Below, in pieces: positions 1-12,679 of a stretch of DNA of 64,000 bases. Origin of the DNA: Thamnaconus septentrionalis (taxonomy: Eukaryota; Chordata; Actinopteri; Tetraodontiformes; Monacanthidae). The translations under genes were made by a program, and so were the position numbers. The stretch spans positions 20,194,001 to 20,258,000 of the forward strand of contig CM020511.1 in NCBI GenBank assembly GCA_009823395.1, read 5' to 3'. The stretch's first letter is position 1. Each line of letters begins with the position of its first letter. A model generated the notes under the pieces. That model was not told the origin of the DNA and ran no database searches. It worked only from the letters and a program-made list of their open reading frames with translations.

Positions 1-1779
1 TTATTTTTAGTGTTTATAAAATTAATTACTACTTTTGGGAAAATTGCACATAAACTTTGCAAGTGACATTTTGTTTTAACTGTCGCATTGTTTTTCAGCA
101 TGCAGTGAAATTAAACATTTAAGACGACTCAAAGTGAATCACAGTTACAGAACAACACTGATTGAAAGAATTCAGTGACTTTAAACCAGCTATTTTGTTT
201 GATACCAAATAAAAGCATTTTGCACTTCTTTGAGGTAACATTGATACACACATAGAAGAGATAGACTCTGATTTACAATTAGTGGTACATGACTTCAACT
301 AAATTTTCAACTGTAATGGCAAAGAAAGAAACTTCAAATGAAAAGTACAATAGTAACTGTTATGTTGAGCTGACTCAGTTGTTTCTTGTTTCTGCAGTCA
401 GTCCTCGAGACGGAAATAAATAATCGTCCACATGGGGACCAGTCAGGATCTGTTTTTACTCTCACTAGTGTGGCTTACCTAAAGTGAGGCGATATTCAGT
501 GTTCCCCTCTGCTGGCCCCTGAAGTAATAACCATTCATTTCCCATCCTGGGTTGTGTTAATTAGAAAAGCTACAGGTTTAATTGCTGTTAAATATAATGA
601 TGTTAGATCTCACGTTGTCGCGCTCGGCTCCACCGATCGGCGGCTCGTCGCCGAAGACGTGCTGGATTTAATCAGAAGGAGAGGAAGGACTCGTCTCTAA
701 TTATTTGCTCCATCTCATCATTTCATCTCAATGGAGGAGCTCCGCACGTGTCCCGCAGCCTCACATCACTGTACATTACCGCCGATGACTTTTACACTGG
801 AGGAAAATCCTCAGATCACTTGTCTATGTGTTTTTCTTTGGTGCCTGCAATTCTTATACGCTGCTTCAAAATGAATGATATCGTTTTGTTAAACGATTCC
901 TAATTTCTTCTTCCGGCTGTGATGCTCATCCAACCTCATTCAGTGTTTCAAAGGTATCAAAAATGATCATTAACCTTTTTTCAAAAATGGCCCATGCAGT
1001 GTCTTGCATTTTGCCGCTGCTAAGTGCAAAACCTGACCTAATCTGGCTGATCAGAGTTCCTGCTGTCATGGAAGAGTACCTGGCGTCTGTTCCCGCGAGA
1101 CTGGTCTGCTGCTCCTGGTGCAAAAACACTTGGCTGGAGTGATGTCAGCGTTCACAGCAGGGGGCCGTCAGGCAGCTGTCAGCCCTCACTGGCTGAAAAA
1201 AAACACACAGGATAAATATTAGTAGTAACCATATTGCTTGCTTCAAATTTGCCGTCTGATGATAGGAGTATTATGGTCAGAGATTAATTCATTAATTTAT
1301 ATTTTTTACAATCTCTGCATTGTTTGCAAATTTGTGTTTTCCCATGAAAATGCTAAATGCTGCTGGTAACTGCTTAATTATCTATTTTATTCATTAAGAT
1401 TGCAAATTACATTTTATTATTAACCTCAGTTAGCTTTACCATTTTAATTGAAAGTAACAAATGCAGAAAAAAAAGAGTCGATGCCCAATTTTTTTTTGTT
1501 TAAATTTTTTAAAAGAAGCGTCGCTTCGACCGCCGACTGGCCTGCGGACGCCTGCCAACCGCTCGTCTGCATTATGTGCTTTTCTGGGAGCCACTAACCT
1601 AAAGTTGTTTTCTTTGGGAAGATTTACAGAAGGTGGACAGATTTCCAACCATCCCAGGCGCTGCTCGGTAATCGCAGATGAAGGGCTTCTTTCATGCCAT
1701 TGTTGGAAGAGGTTCTGCTGGAAGCACACTTGCCTTGTAGTGCGGAAGGGAAGAAAATCTGATTAAACAATTAGTGTCA

Positions 1780-2050
1780 ATTAGCCCCGACCAAATCATT
1801 CTACAAACAATTGGTCTCTAGTGCCCGGCTTAATTACAGGCGACTTTCAGCTCCTTATCATGAGCCCTGTCACCCGTGATTCATGTCCAACTCATGCCTG
1901 TCCCTCAAGCACCATCAATTATCCACCAGTAAACAAATCCAACGGGGCAAAAGGGAGAAAAAACTGCTCCTGCTCCCAGGCATGATTAGCATACCTCTAT
2001 ATGTGCTTGTCGGCTACAGCGCGAGTGATCAAATCAAGGAGGTGCGATGA
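1780..2050. promoter_or_regulatory. candidate conserved non-coding element upstream of sp8
   Basis: A non-repetitive block with repeated homeodomain-type cores (TCAATTAG, ACAATTGG, CTTAATTAC, TCAATTATC). This density is typical of developmental enhancers, but conservation cannot be tested here. Confidence 0.3.
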
Positions 2051-3379
2051 GATGAACCGAGTGCAGATGGAGATACTCGGGAAGAAAACCTCCACGGGGA
2101 TTTGATTTTTATTTTATTTTATTTTTTTTTTAAATCACACTGTTTGCTGATGATCCTGCATGACTCCTCACTCAGCCGCGGCCCTAATTGAATACTGGCA
2201 GGGGAAGCTAAGCAGCGTATCATGCTCCGTTTGTATTATCCCCCCCTCGCGCCACATAATTGATTCAGCTGAAGCCTCTGGAGCCGCGTGATGTTTGGCT
2301 CACGGCGGCGACAGGAGGGATTTCTGAAGTTTGATTGTGCGAGACACAAAGGCACGCGAGGCACTTCTGGAACAGTGAGGTCAGAGCTCCTGTTTTTTTT
2401 GTTGTTGTTTTTTTTTTGGCCCCCCGCACACCACCCGCCACCAACACACAAAGATGTGTGCAGCAAACATACAAAAAAAAAAAAAAAATAGGTGTGAAGG
2501 GGGAGCGACAGCAGGCGCGATGACATGTTAAATTACCCCGGTGATGTATAGCTTAATGAACCCCTCGTGTTGATCACGCGCCACATTAATCAACAGCCAT
2601 GAACAGATTCCCTTATTTTCTCAATGCTGCCCTGATAAACTGCAATTTCATTTAACCTTGGACAGCAACTTTAATAGCTTCCACAGGACAACTGTCAATA
2701 CTTCCCCGGGTATATAGTGATTAAATTGCGAGGCGAGAAGCGTGTCCCCGGCTTCCTCCTCGTGCTCATCCTCTCCTCCAACCCCGTCAATCCCCCCCCC
2801 CCAACACATTGCCTCAAATCACAATTTGTACTTTTACACCTGCACACAAGCCGGCGCTCGGGCGGCAAAGTTCAAACGTGCGTGCAGCAGCCGCGGCGGC
2901 CTGCCGCTGCCGTGTTGTTTGTGCTTCATCAAATGAGATGCAGCGTCACTGCTTGTGTTGTTCTGTCAATAATGCACAGAAGTGAGAAAAGTCTGCTTCT
3001 TTTGTCAGCTTCCCTCCAGAACTATCATACCGATCAGTTATTTGTGATGTCACAAAGGGCTGTGATCACACCCTCATCAAGGCATTTGCTTTGATTTGTG
3101 AGAATTTTACTTTTCTTTTGTCTCCTTCCACATGTGGAAGCTACAACAAACCTTCAGTTATGTTGTTTTTTGTAAACAACTGCAGGTTTTTTTTCTCAGT
3201 ATTAATTATGTGATGGCTGCTCCACTGTCATACATGATGAGAAATAATTATTATTAAACAGTGTCAAATTAAAATAGCTGAGTGCTGCCAATAATGACAT
3301 CGCCTCTAGGCTTCCCAACAAATTGAGACGTTTAGATCATGTGATGAATCTATTCTGCGGAAGTATTTTCTAAAGCTGC

Positions 3380-4060
3380 AGGCGAGCTGTGATCTCCAGC
3401 TTCTCTTGGCCCCAGTTGTGAATTTCCTTGTTGTTGTCTGTCGCGCGGGATAAAAACACGGCGGTGACAGGCGGTGACCTGAGCCCTGTCATAATGATTT
3501 TCTCTGATATCTCCCACCCTTGTCAATTTAGCATAAATTATCAGCAGTCAAAGACCTGCTGGCTGATTAAAACCAATTGTCTGGCTAGCGAAGGACAAGG
3601 CAACCTCTTTATTATATGATAAACTAAGTTAATGGAAGACGACAATCTGCCCCTCTGGGAAATCGCACGGACTCTTAATTAAAGCATTGTGTTTTCTCCA
3701 CCGGGTCTTTTCTTCCGGACTGCACTTGAAACTTTAAGGTGACAGAAAAACTGATGCAGCGCACAAACTGCAGCAGACATAAATAAATAAACAAATAAAT
3801 AAAATCCAAAATTCTCCTTCCTGCGTTAATATTTGACAAGACAGGAACTTAAATTAAAGGATTGTGAATGCCTTTGCAGCTTGGCAAATGTAATCAACAC
3901 CAGCCACTAGCTCTCGACAGATACCACTAGCGTGTCTTTGAACAGATTTGTTTCTCAATAACACGTGCTTGACACTCGGTAATTACACTTGATCTCAAAC
4001 ACATTATCACCTTTAGGGAACATGTTTCATTATCACATCAGAGACGGTGGAAAAGATTCT
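3380..4060. promoter_or_regulatory. candidate conserved non-coding elements upstream of sp8
   Basis: Two low-repeat stretches (3380-3640 and 3880-4060) contain TTAATTAAAG, CATAAATTATC, GTAATTAC and CAATTG cores and no coding signal. Enhancer role is inferred. Confidence 0.28.
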
Positions 4061-4082
4061 GAGACATGCTTGCATGTTCCCC

Positions 4083-4091
4083 GCACGCACG

Positions 4092-4167
<76 letters not shown>
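4083..4167. repeat. CA microsatellite
   Basis: A (CA)n run with a short GCAC-rich start, about 85 bases long. Confidence 0.95.
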
Positions 4168-4169
<2 letters not shown>

Positions 4170-6815
4170 TAAATAAAGAACAGACTGGTGGGAGAATCAG
4201 CAGTGAGTCCAGCTCTCCGTGCAGGACATAATGCAGGTTTGCTTTGGTGTCATGCTCTTCAAATGGCATAACAGCAAAGCAAACATTTCTCCGCTCCCCT
4301 CGTTTGCTTCCTCCACCCACACTTGAGAGGTGACAGGCCTACAACCCCGACTTCCATTATTATCCAACACAGCAAGAATGCCTCCAGGAGGATAATTACT
4401 GAAACTTGAAGAGCCGGGGCTAATCCTAAGCACTTCACTTTGTATGACTGCCTCGCCCGCCTGTCTCTTGGGCTGCCGCTCACGCTGACAAAGTGCAACG
4501 CTGGCCTCGCTGAAAGTCAATAAGAAGACCTCGTGGCCCGCAGATGAAGCAGTCAAAGCAAATGGCATCAAAGTACACTGTTGTCTCTGTTTATCATAAA
4601 CAAGACACCGCATCAGGAAGGGGAGGATGGGTGGTGTCGGGGTGGGGGTGGGGGGGGGCTGAGATCCATCAGCTCAGAGAGGAAACAACAGACTGGGAGC
4701 TAAAATGTAATTCAAATGCTTGGATTATTTTTTCTTCACTGCTTTAGCCTCCATGAATAAACAGACTTTTGGACAGAGACAAGGAAACCCTCCAGAAAGA
4801 CTGTTGCAGCCAACGGCTGGCTCAGAAATCCAGAGTTGTGTCCTCAACAGTTTGACTGACACGTGCTGCGACGGACCATTATCACCCTTGTCTCCACATA
4901 TTTTGGGGACGACATCCGTCACATGACACCTGCTGCAATTCCAGGGATGTTGGAAATTTACCATGCAATTACCCTAATACACTGAGACAAATTATGCCCA
5001 TCCAAAACACCATTTAGATGGTTGAAATGCAAACCTGACGACGCGGCAGCTGGGAAACAAAAGGCGTCGCTGCTGCAGTTGTTATGTATAATTTAAAGAA
5101 AAACATTTTAAATTAAGGCATGTTAACTGAGATTTCACTCCACGCCACAAATATGGCGAAGATCCAACAAACACTGACTTGTAGTTGTTGTTGTTTTTTT
5201 TTTTTTAGATCTTGACGGGTACAAAAAGTTGTCTGGCAGCTCTTTCCATTCATCCCAGGAAGAACCAGAGGCTCCCGTGCAGCCGGACAAAAGCCGGAAC
5301 AGCTGGCTGATCGATACCCCGACAAAGGCTCAGAGGTTAGAGCAGTCAAAAGATTGTTAACTAGCCATTTTATTTGCCAGACATTTATATCATTGTTTAT
5401 GGTTCAGCGCACCCCTTCAGCTCTGGCCATGGCGCACACCTGGGCTTGAAACACTTTCAGGGGCCTTTTCAGCCACTTTTCATGACCTCATGGGCGAGTG
5501 GGAGAACAACACGTGAGGCAAACAAACACATAAACACAAGATACAGATAGATAGATAATGTAACCATGTCCTGTATCACTTTCAGCTGCCCCCACCCATC
5601 ACCTCCCCTCATGCATAATGAAAATATCTGATGATACGAACCCTTCAGCAAAAAGCATTTGTGCAGGTGCGAGTGTCCACCAGCATCCTGCACATCATGC
5701 ATTTGCAAATTCCTGCATATGCATGCGTGTTTATGTTTGTGTGAACACGTCGAACGTTACCAGAGCGTGCGCCAGCCGGTGCCACATGGCCTCGCCGCCG
5801 CCACTTTCACCGGCGTGCTGCGAGCGTCCCCGCGGGGCTGGCAGGAGAGGGGAGACCCTCTCTGCGGCTCACCCAGGCGAAGAGGGGCTTCCTGCGCGTC
5901 TTTTGTCACACCATTTGGGCCCTTGTGCCTGTGACTGCCTCGCTCCGGACCCACTTGGCAGCTCGCGGTGCAGACGGACATCTGCTCTTTGCAGCCTCCT
6001 GGTGAAGAGAGAAAAACAACATGCAACAGAGCCGGCGCACTTCTCCCTCTGCCACGCATTTGCACAGTGACACAGTGTCAGTTTGACTGAGCACAGCAAA
6101 GGCTACTGGATGAAACTCTACAGCAATGACCCAACAAGTATTGTTGTGTATATTGTGTATAGTATAGAGTGAAATTTACTTGTGTTTTAATTTTGATACA
6201 TGAGCAATCCATATAAGTAAATATTGCGTGTATTAAGACTGATGGATATATTGAGCAGCAAGAGCAAAAACTATACAAGTGAATAAATGCAGCACATCTA
6301 ATTGCAGACAAAAACGAACTCCCCCAGACAATAAAATAAATCTCTGCGAGATAGAAAGGCCTGCATGTGATCTCACTGCTTAGTGAAGCTCAGCATTAAA
6401 GTGTATTCTGCATGTCCGCCTTGACTCCTTCCCCCCCACTGGCCCTCCAAGAGCAGTGATTCTGCAGCACGCAATATTGAACACACTTTGTTCGTGCTCA
6501 GCGGCCCAGAATAACTCGGTCATTATAGCGGCGAAAGGGACAGGTTTTGAGTTTGATTTCATGATGGTAATATAGCCCATGTGCGCAGGAGGAGAAAGCC
6601 TTCAATGGGGACATCTGTTCGACGCGGCTTACAGTTACAGCGGCGCGCCAAGGACAACCTGTGCATGCCATGTGAACTGGGACCAGCTGAGCGCAACAGG
6701 CAACGAAACTGTTTTTTTTTTTTCTTCTTCAATCTTTTACATTTAAGACATAAAAAGAAGGAGAGAAAAAAAATCGACAAATTCAGGTGAACGTGAATTA
6801 GACACTTCCCGCAGC

Positions 6816-6817
<2 letters not shown>

Positions 6818-6860
<43 letters not shown>
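6818..6860. repeat. CAG trinucleotide repeat
   Basis: About 14 uninterrupted CAG units upstream of sp8. Open frames across it are low-complexity artefacts. Confidence 0.95.
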
Positions 6861-6862
<2 letters not shown>

Positions 6863-7959
6863 GACGTTTCCCCGTGCGGGAGTTATCACACTGACCTCTG
6901 ACATCAGTCTTGCTGCTATGATCACTTGGTAATTTGTCACCAGAGGCCGACGCGTCCCCCCCTGCAGCTGGAGCCCATGTCTGGCTCCTCGAATGCGTAA
7001 AATCCCCATTGCGCTCCGTATTATGACTGGCTATCCCCCTGTAGGAGGGGAGAGGCAGCGCAGGTGTCGTGCCGTTTAATGCAGAAATATGAAAATGTTT
7101 GCGGTTTGCGCGATATAGCCGTGACAAGTCGGGGGATGCATGTGTGGGAAGCGGCGATGGTGGGGAGCGTCTCCCAGCGGGATCGCCGGTGTTTGGCAGT
7201 GTGCAAGGTCTCACCGGCAGCAGGGGATGTCGTGCTGGAGTCTGCCGAGAGCAAACGGCGAGGGTCAATCGATGCACCGCGGATCGAAAGGAGAACGGTA
7301 CGTGGGTTTTCGTCCCCTTGTTTGGACTCTGATGCGTTTTTATCCGTTAGGCGGACGGCCACAAGCTGCATATACAACGACACTGCAACCTTTCTGGGGT
7401 TTTTCTTTTTAATTGAATAAAAAAAAAAAGTGCAGCAGGGGAGCGATCGACACAAGTTATTGCATTTCTTGATCTTGTCGCCTTTGTCAATAAATAACAG
7501 CATGTGTCTTATTATTTTTGCAATCATCTAAAATCTGCCTCTTTCTTGTGTTTTCATTTAATTTGACCTTAAATAGATAAACTGACATTGCTAGTGCCAG
7601 ATTGCAAGCGTAAAAATACTGAACTAAAAATAAAATCCACACAGTGATAAATTGTCTTTTAAGGAATTGAACTCCATTTCTTTAAAAAAAATAAATAAAA
7701 AATGCAAGTATTCCTTAATATAAAAAAACAAATCACACGCATGGTGTTACAAAAATATATCAGGTTAAATACACGCAATAAAATGTTGCCGTGCGTGTTA
7801 CAGTTCACTGTTGTGAATTTTTTGCCCTCCTAACTCTTTCGTTTTTATTTAAAACACACCGAGGTAAAGCAGAGTGAATTAATCCTAAAAAGCTGTTGTC
7901 CAATCCAAGAAACACAAGAATTAATCAGACGCTCCATCTATCATGCTGTGTAATAAAGG

Positions 7960-8300
7960 AAGCGACATGGGTTAGGCAGATGATGTGATGAATAATCCCT
8001 GGTTGTTTTAATTAACTTTTCCCTGTCCTGTAATGACCAAGCTGGTCAACAGAGCCGGTCAATAAGCATGTTAATATCAAACAAATAAAACGGTGGATGA
8101 TTAAAAACCTCCCGCGTTATTAAATTTGAAATTCAAATGAAATTTATGCTTCCCGTGCACACGGCATGCTAATGGTGGCACCAGAGTCCCAGGGTTCAGC
8201 GCACGGTTTGCCTTCAACTTCTTATTATGTAACAGGATCTTCCTCCGTAGATTAAACAAAATGTCAGCGGCCAAAGTGATGAACCTATTCAACACAACCA
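7960..8300. promoter_or_regulatory. candidate conserved non-coding element upstream of sp8
   Basis: A non-repetitive block with TTTTAATTAAC, TGTAATGACC and TTATTAAATTTG; no coding signal. It resembles developmental enhancer sequence. Confidence 0.28.
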
Positions 8301-9109
8301 CCTTATTTTATTTTCCCTCTGACAAGCCAAGCAATCACTTACTTTCATAAATAATCTATATTAATCTGCGGCAGCAGCGGTCTCCTTAGATCCCATTTTT
8401 AAAAGAAATCCACTTTTTTTCATTTAATTTTGTCATTTAGCGGCTTAAAATAAAACACAGTCAACTATCGACCCCTATACGTTGTTATTCTAAAAGCAGA
8501 ACAAAATGACTAATCCGCCTGCGCCGGAATGCACCATCCACTCGTTTTTATAATCAAAACTATTAAGATAATTGAACACAATTACAGTAATGTGAAAGGT
8601 TTTTTTTTTTTTTTTTTTTTAGGGCGATGCGTTATGAGCCCACATTCAGAACAAAGCTGCCCTTGTATCGCATGAAATAGTTTGTGTATATTAACTCTCT
8701 AGAAGTTAGGGGGAAAAACACGAAATCCCGCAGGGGGAATCTGTGCCAGAGCCAGAACACAGGCCGAGGATGGGGAAGAGCAAAACACAAGATGAGACTT
8801 TAATAAAAAATAAAAACAACCCAGACAATATTAGCATTTGACTATTTATAAATATAGAAAATAAATTAAGGGAGAAAAAGTGCCCAGTTTGATTGTTACT
8901 GGAACATTGAACACAAAACGAAAATTTCACCTTATCAAACTTTTTAATAATGAACTGGGAGGAGTACATGTATATATAGTTGATTTAAAAATAACAAAAC
9001 TAAAAATATATCCGTTATTTAAGCAATTTCTCAATTTTTGTCAATTGTTTTGGTCAGTTTGCTGCTATTCATTTCTTTATTTCGTCCCATTTGCAATGTT
9101 AAACGAGTG

Positions 9110-9150
9110 GCCACCACCACCACCATCATCACCATCACCATCACCATCAT
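9110..9150. repeat. CAC/CAT trinucleotide repeat upstream of sp8 promoter
   Basis: CCACCACCACCACC followed by CATCACCATCACC units, about 41 bases, roughly 150 bases before the GC boxes. Confidence 0.85.
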
Positions 9151-9289
9151 TCTCTCACTCCAAACTTATAGAGGGTGCTGTTCTGTAATTTAAAAAAAAA
9201 AAGAAAAAAAGAAAATCAATAAGTGGCCCCCCTAATTCCTCCTTCCTAATTCACTCTCATTTAACTTTACCTTCCTTCCGCTGTCTTTT

Positions 9290-9580
9290 ATTATGGAGGG
9301 GGCGGGCGGCGGAGGTGGAGGTGGGCGGGGAGCCGTGCGAGGCGCTCCGCTGATGACCTCACGCTAAGTGAGCGGCCGTGCGGCCGGACGGAGCCGCTGA
9401 TTGGTCGCCCGTGTCACAGCGGCACTTCAAAGCCAGAGAGGAGCCTACAATTGTGGAAAGAATGGGCGGAACACATCATTGTATTGCACACCTCTAAAAA
9501 AAAAAAAAAAAAAAAAAAAAACCAACGCTGTGATTCATAAATATAAAAAGATTGTGAGAGGAGGGCAGTGTTTTTGTGTG
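9290..9580 (+). promoter_or_regulatory. sp8: sp8 core promoter and 5'UTR region
   Basis: A GC-rich block just upstream of the first coding exon carries two GC boxes (GGGGGCGGGCGG near 9298 and GGTGGGCGGGGAG near 9320), a TGATGACCTCA CRE-like site near 9351 and an inverted CCAAT box (TGATTGGTCG near 9398). No clear TATA box is seen. Sp factors bind GC boxes, so feedback by Sp8 or related factors is possible but inferred. A 23-base A-run interrupts the presumed 5'UTR near 9500. Confidence 0.6.
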
Positions 9581-9601
9581 ATGGCAACTTCACTTCTAGG
9601 G
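9581..9601 (+). CDS. sp8: sp8 coding exon 1 (MATSLLG)
   Basis: A seven-codon exon ATG...GGG is followed at once by the donor GTGAGT. The peptide MATSLLG continuing into [12 protein letters not shown] is the long-isoform start known for vertebrate Sp8 and nearly the same as Sp9 (MATSILG). Reading through the donor gives an unrelated peptide, which supports splicing here. Confidence 0.88.
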
Positions 9602-11448
9602 GTGAGTCGAAAGGACTTTCTTGCTGCTGCTTTTAATTGGTTCTTGTCATTGTCCGTGGCAGAGCAGAGGGGGATTAAGCTTAGTGCAGTTGCAAAGTAG
9701 CGCCCGAAGACTGCGCGTCATTTTCTCCCCCAGCAAGCGCTCGTATGAGAACGCCGTAAAAAAGAAAAGTTTGTTCTGGTGTTTTTTTTTTTTTTTTTTT
9801 AAACCAAACATGCATGCTTTGCCTGGTGTCTTGCTTGGCGTGGATTTGTGAGGACTGTGTGTCGCGCTTTTAGTTGTCTTCTGTCTGTTCGTCCAGGTAG
9901 GCGATAAATACTAACAATATCCTGAAGATCAAAGGGTGTTTACTTCGAAAACAACTTGTTTGAGATTTTCGTTGTTTTAAACATAAAAAGAAACAACTAA
10001 TATCTTCTTTACTTATCTTTTCTCCGTGTAGTTAAAGCAAGAATTGAGCGCATAACCTGTTCAACTTGTTGGGCTGAACAAGTCCCTCACGGCTCTCCTC
10101 TGTGTGCTCTCCTCAGGAGGAGCCGAGGTTAGGATCGACTCCTTTAGCCATGTTAGCGGCGACATGCAACAAAATCGGGAGCCCGAGCCCTTCGCCTTCG
10201 GCAATCACGGATAACTCCTCGTCCTTCGGGAAGGGCTTCCACCCGTGGAAGCGAGCCGCCGCCAGCAGCTGCAGCCTCGGATCCGGCCTGCCCGGCTTCG
10301 GGGTGTCCCGCAACGGAAGCGGCATCTCGGACTCTTTCGGCAGCAACGGCTCCACCGGATCCAGCGCCTTCTCCCTCACCGCCGGCACCTCGTCGAGTCC
10401 GCACTTTGGGAACGACTACTCGGTTTTCCAGGCGTCGGTGTCGAACGGCTCCCAGGAGTCCGGCCACCAGCCTGTGTTCATCTCCAAGGTGCACACCTCC
10501 GTGGACAGCTTGCAGGGCATTTATCCGAGGATGAGCGTCGCGCACCCCTACGAGTCCTGGTTCAAGTCGTCGCACCCCGGCATACCCACGGGGGAGGTGG
10601 GGACCACCGGCGCCTCGGCGTGGTGGGACGTCGGAGCGGGCTGGATTGACGTTCAGAACCCCAACGGAGCGGCGCTACAGACGTCCATACACTCGGGCGG
10701 ACTGCAGAGCTCCTTGCACTCTCCCCTGGGCGGATATAATTCTGACTACTCCACGTTGAGTCACTCCGCGTTCAGCACGAGTCCCTCTCCGCACCTGCTG
10801 ACCACCGGCCAGCACCTGATGGACGGTTTCAAGCCGGTGCTCTCCTCTTATCCGGACACCAGCCCGTCTCCGCTGGCCGGAGCCGGTGGAACTATGCTCT
10901 CCGGGGCTCCGCCCGCGTCTTTGGCCGCGTCCCCGAGGTCGTCCGCCCGGCGCTACTCGGGCAGAGCCACCTGTGACTGTCCCAACTGCCAGGAGGCGGA
11001 GCGGCTGGGCCCGGCGGGCGCCAGCCTCCGGAGGAAGGGGCTCCACAGCTGCCACATCCCGGGCTGCGGGAAGGTCTACGGCAAGACGTCGCACCTGAAG
11101 GCGCACCTGCGGTGGCACACGGGCGAGAGGCCGTTCGTGTGCAACTGGCTCTTTTGCGGCAAGAGGTTCACGCGCTCCGACGAGCTCCAGCGGCACCTGC
11201 GCACTCACACCGGCGAGAAGAGGTTCGCCTGCCCCGTGTGCAACAAGCGCTTCATGCGCAGCGACCACCTGAGCAAGCACGTCAAGACTCACAGCGCCGG
11301 CGGCTCCACGGGCTCCGGGGGCAGCGGGGGGAAGAGGGGCAGTGACACCGACAGCGAGCACAGTGCGCCGGGGAGCCCGCCGTGCCATTCCCCTGACCTG
11401 TTGCACCCACCTGAGGCCACCCAGGGGGTCGCCATGAACGCTCTCTAG
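9581..11448 (+). CDS. sp8: sp8: Sp8 zinc-finger transcription factor (two coding exons)
   Basis: Sp8 binds GC/GT boxes in the nucleus and controls limb/fin-bud and forebrain development. The coding sequence joins 9581-9601 (MATSLLG) to 10117-11448 ([12 protein letters not shown]...), with a clean GTGAGT donor and CTCAG acceptor in phase 0. The result is about 450 aa and restores the N-terminus shared by Sp8/Sp9 proteins. Visible parts: a conserved N-terminal block ([16 protein letters not shown], then GKGFHPWKR), a Ser/Gly-rich activation region, the Buttonhead box CDCPNC near residue 293, and three C2H2 fingers at about residues 319-399 with TGE-type linkers. GWIDVQNP and the SPSPSPS run favour Sp8 over Sp9. 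It is shorter than mammalian Sp8 because the poly-Ala/Gly tracts are missing. The a or b paralogue cannot be decided here. Confidence 0.96.
9602..10116 (+). other. sp8: sp8 intron 1
   Basis: This 515-bp intron runs from GTGAGT to CTCAG between the MATSLLG exon and the main exon. It contains a 20-base T-run near 9781 but no recognisable gene. Confidence 0.8.
10117..11448 (+). CDS. sp8: sp8 coding exon 2 (main exon with zinc fingers)
   Basis: The exon starts after the acceptor CTCCTCAG and ends at TAG 11446-11448. It holds almost the whole protein, including the Buttonhead box and all three zinc fingers. An internal ATG ([10 protein letters not shown]) at 10150 could start the shorter isoform known in other vertebrates. 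Confidence 0.95.
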   Translation, partial: EEPRLGSTPLAMLAATCNKIGSPSPSPSAITDNSSSFGKGFHPWKRAAASSCSLGSGLPGFGVSRNGSGISDSFGSNGSTGSSAFSLTAGTSSSPHFGNDYSVFQASVSNGSQESGHQPVFISKVHTSVDSLQGIYPRMSVAHPYESWFKSSHPGIPTGEVGTTGASAWWDVGAGWIDVQNPNGAALQTSIHSGGLQSSLHSPLGGYNSDYSTLSHSAFSTSPSPHLLTTGQHLMDGFKPVLSSYPDTSPSPLAGAGGTMLSGAPPASLAASPRSSARRYSGRATCDCPNCQEAERLGPAGASLRRKGLHSCHIPGCGKVYGKTSHLKAHLRWHTGERPFVCNWLFCGKRFTRSDELQRHLRTHTGEKRFACPVCNKRFMRSDHLSKHVKTHSAGGSTGSGGSGGKRGSDTDSEHSAPGSPPCHSPDLLHPPEATQGVAMNAL

Positions 11449-12590
11449 ACGGGCTTTAATTTCCCCCTATTTTTTTTTTTGTAGTGCAGGTGAAGCGAAC
11501 CAACCAAGTGCTGAGCTGGAAGGCATGACACGAGAGTGGACATACTTTGGGCGTACATGCGTTTCACCTTTTCACCAGAGTCGCCAGCTGAGGAGAGAAC
11601 GCGCCTCTACCTTTCCTTTGACTCTCACGCCGGTTTATCGTATCCATTCGTAAAAGCTACGCGGTGCGGAGAGCGTTCAAGAATCCAGCCGCGGTGTAGA
11701 GCAAAGTGATGGTGGACACACAGGGCAGCCAGGGCAGGCAGAGACTCTGCAGCAGTGGATTAATTTTCTCTTGATGTTGTTGATTTTCTTTTTTTCTTTT
11801 TTTTTCTTTTTAGGACCTGAGACGTTTCAGTGTTAGGGGGAAAAATACGTAGACTCGGCCAGCAAAAGTTGTGCCACTGCTATCAGTGACGTTCAGATCC
11901 CAAACTGTGGCACTTTATTGTGGAGCAGCGGAAATGTTGTTTTTGCCTACTTTTTGTTGTCTCCGAGAACGCCGCGCTCGGACACAAGCAAAAACACTCT
12001 TGGAGAAGAGGTGGTGGTGTTTGATTCTGGAGGGGTTCGTGTAGGTTCATATCACATGTTGCGATCCAGCCCACTGCCTACAGTGAGTCCGCCAGGTTTT
12101 TGTCAGTAGGCCAGTTATGGTGACTTATTCACCTCGCTGCAAATTGTCCTGTACATAGTGAGAAATGTAGGTTAGACTTCATTACAGCCCGATGTAAAGG
12201 TGAGTACTGTATTTGAAGGCGATTTTGTATAGGTATTTCTAGTTGTATATGGACTCTAGTAAATATTTGAGAAAAAAACAAAATATACGGAAAATGTACT
12301 TTGTTTTTCTTTGATGATGATGATATGAAAATGTATTTGTGGGGAGTTCTATTTAACCACGAGTTTTTCTTGTATTTAGGGGTCTATCATTAGGCGCACT
12401 TTGAACTTATTTGTAAGGTTTTGGAATCATGACTGTTTACCCGCTCATTTAATTTAAGTAAGCATGTTGTAAAGTGGTTTTAATTTTACAATGACATTTT
12501 TTTTTCTTCGCCCTCTTTTCCCCCCCTCTCCGAGAATGGCTTTTTATGGGAGCCACTCAATAAAGTCAGATATGAATTCAGACGCATCTG
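11449..12590 (+). other. sp8: sp8 3'UTR with poly(A) signal
   Basis: AT-rich sequence downstream of the stop ends near an AATAAA at 12559-12564. It contains a perfect Pumilio-type site TGTACATA at 12150-12157, suggesting post-transcriptional control. The end is inferred from the poly(A) signal only. Confidence 0.65.
12559..12564 (+). terminator. sp8: sp8 polyadenylation signal AATAAA
   Basis: A canonical hexamer about 1.1 kb after the stop codon, the first canonical AATAAA in the right orientation after sp8. Confidence 0.6.
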
Positions 12591-12615
12591 ATCGATCACT
12601 TGATGGTGTTTGATT

Positions 12616-12679
12616 GTTGAGTCGATGGAGTCTAAAAATCTCAAAAGCGTGAAATTATGTCATAAAAATGAATGGATTT
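12616..12679 (+). repeat. 64-bp duplicated segment, copy 1
   Basis: This segment, about 50 bases after the sp8 poly(A) signal, matches 16787-16850 in the same orientation at 62 of 64 positions. Flanks do not match beyond these limits. Confidence 0.85.

Larger units (their letters stand above)
1..9289. other. sp8 upstream intergenic region, no gene seen
   Basis: No open frame here has domain content or splice support. Most of it is AT-rich with simple repeats. Several blocks look like conserved regulatory DNA (listed separately), as expected for a developmental transcription factor. A GC-rich block at 5740-6070 and another at 6940-7310 stand out. Confidence 0.5.

Noticed and set aside
4083..4167. 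Possible CRISPR-like array
   Set aside because: A dinucleotide microsatellite without spacers, in a vertebrate genome.
6798..7277. Minus-strand frame with poly-Ala
   Set aside because: The Ala run is the CAG repeat read backwards; the rest has no family match.
10675..11406. Long minus-strand frame opposite sp8
   Set aside because: Shadow frame caused by GC-rich sp8 codons; no independent support.
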